From contig PLZH01000115.1 in assembly GCA_003152055.1 (NCBI GenBank), forward strand, positions 14,638 through 47,524: DNA of 32,887 nt, in the 5' to 3' direction. Source of the DNA: Burkholderiales bacterium (GTDB taxonomy: Bacteria; Pseudomonadota; Gammaproteobacteria; Burkholderiales; Burkholderiaceae_C). Made by a program: the position numbers and the translations under genes. Below are positions 18,738 through 27,256 of the stretch, in pieces; the first letter of the stretch is position 1, and each line of letters begins with the position of its first letter. Below the pieces are notes generated by a model. It was given only the letters and a program-made list of their open reading frames with translations, searched no databases and was not told the origin of the DNA.

Positions 18738-19769
18738 TCAAATTCGGTCGCGCGCCGTCTGCCGCCCGGTCGCGGCCCCCGCCGCCTCGGTGGCGAGCCA
18801 GGCGCGCGCATCGTCGCGGTCGCGGCCGATCGCGGCGGCGAGCGCGGCGAGCGAGTCGTAGCAGGCTTCGTTGCGGAGTTTGGCGAGCAGTTCCACGCGG
18901 ACTAGTTTACCGTAGCCCCCTTCGGCGCCGAGGCCGGCGGGCCAATCGAGGACGTGGACCTCGAGCAGGACGCGGCCGCTGTCGTCGACGGTCGGCCGAC
19001 GGCCGAGGCTGGCGACGCCGTCGAGCGGCGCCTTGCCGAGGCCGTGCACGCGAACGACGAAGATGCCCATCGCCGCCGGCCGCCGATGGCGAAAGCGCAG
19101 GTTGAGAGTGCGAAAGCCGTCGCCGCGACCGCGTGCGCTTTCGCCGAGGGCACGGCCGAGCTTCGCGCCGTGGATGACGTGGCCGCTGATGCTGTAGGGC
19201 CGGCCGAGCAGCGACTCGGCCTGCCTCATGTCGCCGGCGGCGAGCGCGGCGCGCACCGCCGAGCTCGAGACGCGCTCGCCGTGCACTTCGTAGCTCATCA
19301 TGCGCGCGACGTCGAAGCCGTGCACCGTACCGGCGGCGTCGAGCATCGCGTAGTCGCCGGCGCGCTTGGCGCCGAAGCGGAAATCGTCGCCGACGAGCAC
19401 GTAGCGCGAGCCGAGGCCGGCGACGAGCACGTTATCGATGAAGGTGTTCGGCGACTGCGCGGCGAAGGCGGCGTCGAAGCGCAACACGACGGACTGCGCG
19501 ATGCCGCAGCGCTCGAGCTCGCCCAGCTTGTCGCGCAGCGTTGCGATGCGTGCCGGTGCGGCATCAGGCCTGCCGGCGAGGGTCGCAAAATAGTCGCGCG
19601 GGTTCGGCTCGAAGGTCATCACCGTCGGCGTCAGGCCGCGATGCGCCGCTTCGGACACGAGCAGCGCCAGCATCGCCTGATGGCCACGATGGACGCCGTC
19701 GAAGTTGCCGATCGTGAGCGCGCAGGCCCGGGCGAGGTCGCGATGATGGAAGCCGTGGAAGACGCGCAT
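18738..19769 (-). CDS. ribF: Bifunctional riboflavin kinase/FAD synthetase
   Basis: TIGNFDGVHRGHQAML, VGDDFRFGAKRAGDY, SSSAVRAALAAGDM, LGRPYSISGHVIHGAKLGR; upstream of ileS-lspA. Confidence 0.96.
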   Translation of the reverse strand: MRVFHGFHHRDLARACALTIGNFDGVHRGHQAMLALLVSEAAHRGLTPTVMTFEPNPRDYFATLAGRPDAAPARIATLRDKLGELERCGIAQSVVLRFDAAFAAQSPNTFIDNVLVAGLGSRYVLVGDDFRFGAKRAGDYAMLDAAGTVHGFDVARMMSYEVHGERVSSSAVRAALAAGDMRQAESLLGRPYSISGHVIHGAKLGRALGESARGRGDGFRTLNLRFRHRRPAAMGIFVVRVHGLGKAPLDGVASLGRRPTVDDSGRVLLEVHVLDWPAGLGAEGGYGKLVRVELLAKLRNEACYDSLAALAAAIGRDRDDARAWLATEAAGAATGRQTARDRI

Positions 19770-19859
19770 CGGCAGATTATCTTTGCCGACCGGCCCGACG
19801 CGCCGCGGGTGCCTTCCCGTGGGCGAAAGACTGCCGCCCGGAGCGGCAGGCGACGCAGG

Positions 19860-20096
19860 TCAGGCCGTCATGCTCCATTCCTCGTCGTTCGTCAGGCCGG
19901 CGAACCCCGAATGATGCGGCTCGACGTCCAGGATCGGGATCGGGCGGACGAGCCGTGCCGGTACCTCGGCGACTGCCGGCAATGACCGATGCGCATGCCA
20001 CGTGGGCTTGCGCGAGACGCCCTCGACGGCGTCGAACATCACGCCGAGCACGACGGCGCACACGCCGCAGAAGGCGAGAAGATAAAGTGTCGACAA
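19860..20096 (-). CDS. Small single-TM hypothetical protein
   Basis: Frame open from TTG, LSTLYLLAFCGVCAVVLGVMFDAVEGVSRKPTW...NDEEWSMTA; one TM helix; gggag about 8 nt upstream could be a ribosome-binding site. Confidence 0.4.
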   Translation of the reverse strand: MSTLYLLAFCGVCAVVLGVMFDAVEGVSRKPTWHAHRSLPAVAEVPARLVRPIPILDVEPHHSGFAGLTNDEEWSMTA

Positions 20097-20333
20097 GGGC
20101 CTGCTCCCGATTGTGGTGGTGGCACACCCTGCCGCGCGCACGGCCGTCCAGGCGCAGCCCTCTTTCGGTATGGCGACGCCCGGCTTGAGGGCGGGCGCCG
20201 CGAATGCCCGTGAACAAGGCACAAGCTCACGACGATCGTCGCCGCTCTGGTTCGGCGCGAGCGATTTCCGTCAATGCCGCGACTTCGGTCTTACTCGGCC
20301 AGCGCGCGCGCCCGAAGACAGGCTGTCGAAGTG

Positions 20334-20353
20334 CGCCGAGCCGAAGCTCGGCG
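20334..20353. repeat. Palindromic intergenic element (REP-like)
   Basis: Perfect 8-bp stem CGCCGAGC-CGAA-GCTCGGCG, flanked by ctgtcgaag and gagctcaggacgatgaag. Confidence 0.55.
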
Positions 20354-20356
20354 AGC

Positions 20357-21391
20357 TCAGGACGATGAAGGCCGCGAAAGACTCGCATCGCGGCGATGAT
20401 CGGTCGCACCGATCTTGACGATGCGCCCGGCGCCATCGGGCGCCTGCATGTGCGCGCGCAACCAGACCATGAGGCCACTCGGCAGCCGGTGCTGCTTCGC
20501 GTCGGCTTCGCGGGTCAACGCCGACAGTGCAGTCAGGCGCAGCGCGAATACCTCTTCGGCGCCGAGTTCGCAGCCGAACGAGGCCACGCCCAGCAGCTTG
20601 GCCGCGGCGCCGTTGGCCCAGGCGATCCGTCCGTTCGTGGCGATCGCGGCCAGGCCTTCCATCGGCGTATCGAGCAGCGCCGGCGTGGTCTGCAGGTGAA
20701 CGACGATGTGCTCGGTCGATTGCGTCCGCAGCAGGCGGTTCTCGATCGCCGTCGCGAACAGGCCGACGACCGCCGCGGCGTCGAAGCCGAAGGGACGCGA
20801 CTCGGTCGAGATGTCGAGCACGCCGGCGACTTGCCCGCGCACGTCGCGGATCGGCGCGGCGGCGCAGTGCATGACCTGGACGCAGCCGAAGAAGTGCTCA
20901 CCGCCGAGGACGATGCTGGCTTGCCCGGTTCGCGCCGTCAGCCCCGGCGCGTTCGTGCCGACGCTGTCTTCGCCGAGGTTGACGCCGATCCTTGCCGCCA
21001 GCGGCAGCACCGCCTCACCGGATGTTTCACCCGGCCGGCCGACGTGAACGACGACACCGTGCTGATCGGTGAGCAGCACGGTGCAGGTCGTCCCCGCGAG
21101 TGCGGCTTCGAGCTCCTTCAGATCGGCCGCCGCCGTCTCGCGCAGCATCCGGCTGCGCCCGAGCGCGGAATGGATGCGGCTCTCGGTCACCGGGTTGAAG
21201 GCAATCGCCTCGCCCGGGTCGCGATGGGCCTGCAGGCAGCGCGACCAGGACTGGATCACACCTTCGCCGACCAACCCCGATGGGCGGATGCCTTGCTCGA
21301 AAAAGCGCTCACGGGCGAGCGCGAGCCGCTGCTCCGGCGTCGAGAAGAACGGTTGCGCCGGCAGCGGGGCATGGGTGAAAGCGGCGTTCAT
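20357..21391 (-). CDS. AcoR-like regulator fragment: GAF plus PAS-like region, lacking AAA+ and Fis-HTH domains
   Basis: GLVGEGVIQSWSRCLQ, GEDSVGTNAPGLTARTG, GGEHFFGCVQVMHCAAAPIRDVRGQVAGVLDIS; stops after ATDHRRDASLSRPSSS. Confidence 0.75.
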   Translation of the reverse strand: MNAAFTHAPLPAQPFFSTPEQRLALARERFFEQGIRPSGLVGEGVIQSWSRCLQAHRDPGEAIAFNPVTESRIHSALGRSRMLRETAAADLKELEAALAGTTCTVLLTDQHGVVVHVGRPGETSGEAVLPLAARIGVNLGEDSVGTNAPGLTARTGQASIVLGGEHFFGCVQVMHCAAAPIRDVRGQVAGVLDISTESRPFGFDAAAVVGLFATAIENRLLRTQSTEHIVVHLQTTPALLDTPMEGLAAIATNGRIAWANGAAAKLLGVASFGCELGAEEVFALRLTALSALTREADAKQHRLPSGLMVWLRAHMQAPDGAGRIVKIGATDHRRDASLSRPSSS

Positions 21392-21558
21392 CGGTTTCTC
21401 CCGAGGGGGTCTTTCATGCGCGGGCTCGGCGCCAAGATGCGAGGTCGGACCGCAGCGTACTCGACCCGGCCGCAGCCCGTCGGCTCGGGGCCACGGCATC
21501 GGAAGCGGATCGCGACCCTCACGGCGCCCAGGCGGCGCTCACGGCGTGCCCTCTTTCG

Positions 21559-22260
21559 TCAGCCGGCGCCCAGCACCGCGACCGGCCCGTCCAGCCAACG
21601 CCACTGGCCGGGCGCCAGGTCTGCGGGCAGTGCGAGGGCGCCATAGCGACTGCGGTGCAGGTGCTGCACTGTATTGCCGGCGGCGGTCACCATGCGCTTG
21701 ACCTGGTGGTACTTGCCTTCGAGCAGCGTCATGCGCAGCGCTCGTTCGCCTGTTCTATCGCATGCTGCCGCGCGGACCGGCGCCGGGTCGGCATGCAGCA
21801 CGACGCCGCGGCGCAGCCCGTCGATCTGGGCATCGGTTACCGGATCGACGGTCTCGATCTCGTAGAGCTTGGGCACGTGCTTCTTCGCCGAGCTGAGCCG
21901 GTGAATCAACGCGCCGTCGTCGGTGAAAAGCAAGAGGCCGGTCGTGTCGGCATCGAGCCGGCCCACCGGCTGCACGCCGCGCACGCGTAGCGGCGCGGGC
22001 AGCAGGCTCATCACGCTCGGGTGATGCCTGGGCTTTTGCGAGCATTCGTAGCCCGTGGGTTTGTTCATGACGAGGAGTGCGCGCTCGGCGTAGACCCACG
22101 ATTCGCCACGAACGACGAAGCGCAGCCCCTGCGGCTCGAGCTCCTCGTCGCCATCGTCGCGCACTTCGCCGGCGATCACGACCAGGCCCGAACGCAGCAG
22201 AGCCGCGCACTCGCGCCGCGTGCCGAAGCCTTGCGTGAAGAGGAGCTGGGCGAGCTTCAT
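21559..22260 (-). CDS. rsuA: 16S rRNA pseudouridine synthase RsuA family
   Basis: S4-like N-terminus; KPTGYECS, GRLDADTTGLLLFTDDG, LLEGKYHQVKRMV. Confidence 0.9.
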   Translation of the reverse strand: MKLAQLLFTQGFGTRRECAALLRSGLVVIAGEVRDDGDEELEPQGLRFVVRGESWVYAERALLVMNKPTGYECSQKPRHHPSVMSLLPAPLRVRGVQPVGRLDADTTGLLLFTDDGALIHRLSSAKKHVPKLYEIETVDPVTDAQIDGLRRGVVLHADPAPVRAAACDRTGERALRMTLLEGKYHQVKRMVTAAGNTVQHLHRSRYGALALPADLAPGQWRWLDGPVAVLGAG

Positions 22261-22264
22261 CTGC

Positions 22265-23662
22265 TCAGCCGGTCAGGTCGAGCACGACGACCTGGTTCTC
22301 CGCCGCCGGCCAGGCCCGCCCGACGATGCGTTCATCGTTGAATTCGCCGACCACCGCGCGGCCGACCGTGTCGGCGACCTTGAGGCGAGCCGTCGAGATG
22401 CCCGGCACGCCGGCCGGAATGCCCGCCGGAGGGCTGACGCCATCGAGAACGATGCGATCGCGCGGCACGCCGAAGTAGCCCCGCGTGCGGTTGAAGATGA
22501 CGAGAGATTTGACGTCGCGGTCGGCGCCGGCAAGGCGCTCCGGATGGAGGCTGACGATGTCCGAAGAGCGCGGAAAAGGCGAGCGATAGATGTGCGTCGT
22601 CGCATAGCCGGGCGCGGCGACGACGAACTCGTAGTGGGCGGCAGCATCGGCCACGAACGGACCCCAGCGGCCACCGCTGCCGATCGTCTTGCGATGCACG
22701 GCCGCGCCGAGGCGCTCGCCGGTTGCGGTGTTCGTCGCATAGACCTCGAGCGAGGCGCCGACGAGCGGAAGATTCGTCGGGTAGTTGCCTTCCACGTTGT
22801 TGAGGCCGAGCCCACTCACGACGCCGTCGAGGACCACGGAAGCCTCCGGCACGATCGCAAGCGTCGCCGGCGGCCTGCCGGTGATGAAGCGATACATTTC
22901 GGCGAACGCCTTGACGCTGAACGCGGACTCACGGTGATCGAGCCCGGCGATGACGACGTTCTCCGCGCCCTTGAGCGCGGGTCCTTCGGAGGTGATGTTC
23001 GTCGGCGTGCCGCGCTGGCCTATCCAGACGCCGTCGGGCTGCGCGTACTTGTCGTTGTGGTCGGAGCGGATCGTCATCCAGCGCATACCGGACGCGACTT
23101 CGTTGCCTTCGGGGCCTTGTGGCGCGTTGAGCCCGGTGAGGAACGGAGCGATCCCGTTGAACTCGTTGCCCGGCAAGAAGCCGCCGTGAGCCCAGGCGCC
23201 GTGATTCGGCACGCCGCCGAGGATCACGTGCGAGACAACGCTCCCGCCGTCGCCGTTGGCGATGAAATTGCGGATCGCGTAGCCGCCGCGCGAATTGCCG
23301 ACCAGCGCGACCTTCGAGGCACCCGTCGCGGCGAGCACCTTCTTCACTTCCGCGGCCAGATACGCCATGTGCTCGGCCGCCGAGCTGCGGCCGGGCTGCT
23401 CTTTCGCGTCGTCGTCACGGGCGAGCGGGTAGGGCATGTCGATGGCATGGAGACGGTCGCGCGGCCAGCCGTTCGATTCGAAGCGCCAGATCGTCGTCAT
23501 CCAGATCGCCGCGGTGTCGCCGTTGCCCGGAACGAAAACGATCGGCGGCAGCTCGCCGGCGCCAGGTCGCGTGGCGCACGCGACGAACGGCGCCGCGCCG
23601 ATGGCCGCGGCGGCGAGGAGGAGGCGGCGTCTTGACATCGAGCGTGGCGACGGGTGCTTCAT
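22265..23662 (-). CDS. Exported alpha/beta hydrolase (lipase/esterase-like)
   Basis: Tat-like SRRRLLLAAAAIGAAPFVACA; PIVFVPGNGDTAAIW; nucleophile elbow GNSRGG; C-terminal beta-rich extension. Confidence 0.8.
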   Translation of the reverse strand: MKHPSPRSMSRRRLLLAAAAIGAAPFVACATRPGAGELPPIVFVPGNGDTAAIWMTTIWRFESNGWPRDRLHAIDMPYPLARDDDAKEQPGRSSAAEHMAYLAAEVKKVLAATGASKVALVGNSRGGYAIRNFIANGDGGSVVSHVILGGVPNHGAWAHGGFLPGNEFNGIAPFLTGLNAPQGPEGNEVASGMRWMTIRSDHNDKYAQPDGVWIGQRGTPTNITSEGPALKGAENVVIAGLDHRESAFSVKAFAEMYRFITGRPPATLAIVPEASVVLDGVVSGLGLNNVEGNYPTNLPLVGASLEVYATNTATGERLGAAVHRKTIGSGGRWGPFVADAAAHYEFVVAAPGYATTHIYRSPFPRSSDIVSLHPERLAGADRDVKSLVIFNRTRGYFGVPRDRIVLDGVSPPAGIPAGVPGISTARLKVADTVGRAVVGEFNDERIVGRAWPAAENQVVVLDLTG

Positions 23663-24702
23663 GACTTGTCCGATTCGTTGTCTGCTGAAGTCGCGGCCGC
23701 GAAGTCGCGGGCGGCGGGAAGCGCGGGCAGCCCTTCGCCGTGCAGCGAGGTCGCGGCGCGCACGCCGCGCAGCACGGCTGCCGCGAGCATGTCGGCAGCG
23801 AGGGCGCCGACGATCGTCGTGTGCGCGCGCGTGCCGCTCGTGCCCGTGGCGAGCGCGAAGACGACGTCACCGTCGCTCATCGTGTGGATCGGATGGATCG
23901 TGCGCGCCAGGCCGTCGTGCGCCATCTGCGCGACCTTGTTCGCCTCGGCCTTGGTCAGCAGCGCATCGGTGGCGACGATGGCGAGCGTCGTCGCTGCGGC
24001 CGGCAGCACGTGCATCGAGCGCGGCCAGTCGCCGCAGCGCAGCGCCGCCATCTGGTCGAGAAAGCCGCGGCCGTCGTCGGAGCGTGCGCCGGCGATGATC
24101 CTACCGTTCGATGGATCGATCACGTCGCCCATCGCGTTGACGGCGACGAGCGCCGCGACGGTCAGGCCGCCGACCGAGATCGACGCTGTGCCGAGACCGC
24201 CGCGCATCGCCCGGCCGATGCCGAAGAGCTTGCCGACGCTGGCACCGGCGCCAGCGCCGATGTTTCCTTCGGCCGGCGTCTCGCCGGTCGCGGCCGCGCA
24301 CGCGGCGTAACCTGAAGCGGCGTCGGGCCGGATCGACGCGTCGCCGACCCATAGATCGAAGAGGATGGCGGCCGGCACGATAGGCACCGTGACGGCGCGA
24401 CCGTCGGCCCGCTTCGGGCCGACCGCGATGCCGACGCCGCGTTCGTCGAGCCAGCGCATGACGCCGCTCGCCGCGTCGAGCCCGAAGGCGCTGCCGCCCG
24501 AAAGCAGGATCGCGTGGACCTTCTCGACGGCATTGATCGGCGACAGCAGCTCGGTTTCGCGCGTGCCGGGCGCCGCGCCGCGCACGTCGACGCCGCAGAC
24601 CGCGCCGCCATCGGCGAGAACGACGGTGCAGCCTGTGGGCCGCCGCGCGTCGGTGAAATGACCGACCGAGAGGCCGCTAACTGCGGTGAGTCCGAAGGCC
24701 AT
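23659..24702 (-). CDS. P1 family (DmpA/NylC-type) N-terminal-nucleophile peptidase
   Basis: TAVSGLSVGHFTDARRPTGCTVVLADGGAVCGVDVRGAAPGTRETELL, LSGGSAFGLDAA, ATTLAIVATDALLTKAEANKVAQMAHDGLAR, TMSDGDVVFALATG. Confidence 0.88.
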   Translation of the reverse strand: MAFGLTAVSGLSVGHFTDARRPTGCTVVLADGGAVCGVDVRGAAPGTRETELLSPINAVEKVHAILLSGGSAFGLDAASGVMRWLDERGVGIAVGPKRADGRAVTVPIVPAAILFDLWVGDASIRPDAASGYAACAAATGETPAEGNIGAGAGASVGKLFGIGRAMRGGLGTASISVGGLTVAALVAVNAMGDVIDPSNGRIIAGARSDDGRGFLDQMAALRCGDWPRSMHVLPAAATTLAIVATDALLTKAEANKVAQMAHDGLARTIHPIHTMSDGDVVFALATGTSGTRAHTTIVGALAADMLAAAVLRGVRAATSLHGEGLPALPAARDFAAATSADNESDKS

Positions 24703-24828
24703 GAGCGTGGAAGGCGTGAAGATTTCGTCGCGAGCGGGTTGAAGTTGCGACGAGGAGCGGAGCCGCACCGGCGTACGGCGAGCACCAGAATCGCAAGATA
24801 GGACCGCGCAGCAGAAAGATTCGAGCCT

Positions 24829-25968
24829 TCAGGCGAAGACGCCGGCCGTGTCCTGCATGCGCGCCGAGACTTCGCCGAGATGGAACATCGTGTCGCCGAA
24901 GCTCATTTCGATGACCGTAAGGCGCTTGAAGTAGTGGCTCGCCGCGTACTCGTCGGTCACGCCGATGCCGCCGTGCAGCTGGATGCACTGCTGGCCGACG
25001 AAGCGCATCGACTGGCCGAGCTGCACCTTGGCCTGCGAGAGCGCACGCCGCCGAGCCGGCGCCGGCTCGGCGAGCTTGAGTGCCGCGAAATAGCTCATCG
25101 AGCGCGCCAGCTCGAGCTGCATCTTCACGTCGGCGATGCGGTGGCGCAGCGCCTGGAAGCTCGCGATCGGCACGCCGAACTGCTTGCGCGTGTTCATGTA
25201 CTCGACGGTGAGCGCGACGAGCCTGTCCATCGCGCCGACGGCTTCGGCGCAGAGCGCCGCGATGCCGATGTCGACGGCGTGCTCGAGCGCCGGCATCGCA
25301 TCGCCTGCGGCCAGCAGCTCGATACCGCTCGCCTCGCTGAGAACGAGATCGGCCGCCTTCGCGCCGTCCTGGGTCGGATACGGCTTCAGCTCGACGCCGG
25401 GCTCGCCCTTCGAGACGAGAAAGAGAGCGACGCCGCCCGCATCGTCGTCGGCGCCGCTCGTTCGCGCCGAAACGATGAAGGCGCCGGCCTGGCCCCCGTC
25501 GGGAACGCCGATCTTGGTGCCGCTCAGTCGCCAGTTGCTGCCGTTGTGCTGTGCGCGGGTCTGCACGTGATCCAGGCGATAACGCGAATGCCGCTCTTCC
25601 TGTGCGAGGACGACACCCGGGCCGCCCCTGGCGATGCCTTCGAGCCACAGCGCCGCCGAAGGCGCGTGCCCAGCCTGCAGGAGATGCGTCGCGACCAGCG
25701 AGACGGCGGCATACGGCTCGAGGACGAGGCCGCGGCCGAGCTCTTCCATCACGACCATCGCGTCGACCGCGCCGAAGCCCATCCCGCCCTGCGCTTCCGG
25801 GACCTGGAGCCCGAGCAGGCCGAGGTCGGCGAGACCTTGCCATGCCTCCCGCGAAAAGCCGCCGGACTTGACGACGGCACGCCGGCGCTCGAAGTCGTAG
25901 CTCTTCTCGACCCACTTGCGCACCGAGTCGCGCAGCATTTCCTGGTCGTCGCTGAAATCGAAGTCCAT
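24829..25968 (-). CDS. Acyl-CoA dehydrogenase
   Basis: MDFDFSDDQEMLRDSVRKWV, LGLLGLQVPEAQGGMGFG, QCIQLHGGIGVTDEYAASHYFKRL. Confidence 0.93.
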   Translation of the reverse strand: MDFDFSDDQEMLRDSVRKWVEKSYDFERRRAVVKSGGFSREAWQGLADLGLLGLQVPEAQGGMGFGAVDAMVVMEELGRGLVLEPYAAVSLVATHLLQAGHAPSAALWLEGIARGGPGVVLAQEERHSRYRLDHVQTRAQHNGSNWRLSGTKIGVPDGGQAGAFIVSARTSGADDDAGGVALFLVSKGEPGVELKPYPTQDGAKAADLVLSEASGIELLAAGDAMPALEHAVDIGIAALCAEAVGAMDRLVALTVEYMNTRKQFGVPIASFQALRHRIADVKMQLELARSMSYFAALKLAEPAPARRRALSQAKVQLGQSMRFVGQQCIQLHGGIGVTDEYAASHYFKRLTVIEMSFGDTMFHLGEVSARMQDTAGVFA

Positions 25969-25970
25969 GA

Positions 25971-27152
25971 TCAACTCCCGAGGACTGTTTGGGCAACGAT
26001 GTTTCTCTGCACCTCGTTGCTGCCGCCGTAGATCGTCGTCTTGCGCATGTTGAAGTAGGTGGCGGCGAGCGGCGCGACGAAGGCGCCGCCGGCGTGGTCG
26101 GCCTGCCAGCCGGCTTCCATCGCTTCCTTGCGCAGCGGCACGGCCGCAGGGCCGGCGGCGAGCATCATGAGCTCGGTGTAGCGCTGCTGGATCTCGCTGC
26201 CGCGGATCTTGAGCAGCCCGGCGACGTCGAGGCTCTGCTTGCCGCTCTTTTCCGCCGAGAGGACGCGCAGCACCATCATCTCGAGCGCGACGACGTCGAC
26301 CTCGAGCTTGGCGATCTCGTCGCGAAAGCGCGCGTCATCGTAGACGCCCTCGGCCCTGGCGATGCGCTTCAGGCGTTCGAGCTCGCGCTTGGCGCGATTG
26401 ACGTCGGCGATGTTGGTGCGCTCGTGGGCGAGCAGGTACTTGGCGTACGTCCAGCCCTTGTTCTCCTCGCCGATGAGCTGGTCGGCCGGCACCTCGACGT
26501 TGTCGAACCAGACCTCGTTGACTTCGTGCTCGCCATCCATCGTGATGATCGGCCGTACCGTGACGCCCGGGCTCTTCATGTCGATGAGAAGAAAGCTGAT
26601 CCCGGTCTGCGGCTTGCCTTCGTTCGAGGTGCGAACGAGGCAGAAGATCCAGTCGCCGAACTGGCCGAGCGTGGTCCAGGTCTTCTGGCCGTTGACGATG
26701 TACCTTTCGCCGCGCCGCTCGGCGCGTGTCTTTAGCGATGCGAGGTCCGAGCCCGAGCCCGGCTCGCTGTAGCCCTGGCTCCACCAGACCTCGCCGCTGG
26801 CGATGCCGGGGAGGAAGCGCTTCTGCTGCTCGGGCGAGCCGAAGGCCATGATCACCGGTGCCACCATCACCGGCCCGAAGGGCACGACGCGCGGCGCCCC
26901 GGCCAGGGCCGTCTCTTCCTCGAACAGGTGCTTCTGGATCGCGTTCCAGCCCGGACCGCCGAACTCCTTCGGCCAGCCCCAGCCGAGCCAGCCGTTCTTG
27001 CCGAGGATCTTGGCCCAGCGCTGCATGTCGTCGCGCGTCAGGCGGATCGAGTTGCGGACCTTGTCGCTGATGTCTTTGGGCAGGTTCTGTGCGACCCAGG
27101 CGTGGATCTTCTCGCGAAAGGCCTGCTCGTCGGGCGTGAAGGTGAGGTCCAT
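25971..27152 (-). CDS. Acyl-CoA dehydrogenase
   Basis: MDLTFTPDEQAFREKIHAWV, SQGYSEPGSGSDLASLKTRAE, YIVNGQKTWTT, TIYGGSNEVQRNIVAQTVLG. Confidence 0.94.
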   Translation of the reverse strand: MDLTFTPDEQAFREKIHAWVAQNLPKDISDKVRNSIRLTRDDMQRWAKILGKNGWLGWGWPKEFGGPGWNAIQKHLFEEETALAGAPRVVPFGPVMVAPVIMAFGSPEQQKRFLPGIASGEVWWSQGYSEPGSGSDLASLKTRAERRGERYIVNGQKTWTTLGQFGDWIFCLVRTSNEGKPQTGISFLLIDMKSPGVTVRPIITMDGEHEVNEVWFDNVEVPADQLIGEENKGWTYAKYLLAHERTNIADVNRAKRELERLKRIARAEGVYDDARFRDEIAKLEVDVVALEMMVLRVLSAEKSGKQSLDVAGLLKIRGSEIQQRYTELMMLAAGPAAVPLRKEAMEAGWQADHAGGAFVAPLAATYFNMRKTTIYGGSNEVQRNIVAQTVLGS

Positions 27153-27256
27153 CGATGTCTCCGGGTCGCCGGCGGTGGAGGAGCGACAGGAGGTTTTTAG
27201 CACGACCGTGCGATTCGGTCTGTCCGCGCCGCGACAGGCGGCGCCGAGGCGGGGCT

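Noticed and set aside
17337-18905. 522-aa plus-strand ORF antisense to ileS
   Set aside because: Mirror-frame artefact of the GC-rich ileS codons.
20227-20478. Small minus ORF downstream of the regulator as a possible Fis-HTH remnant
   Set aside because: RARWPSKTEVAALTEIARAEPERRRSS does not resemble a Fis-type helix-turn-helix.
24725-24753. Inverted repeat TCGTCGC...GCGACGA before the P1 peptidase
   Set aside because: 15-nt loop and no T-tract; GC-rich sequence makes 7-bp palindromes frequent, so not called as a terminator.
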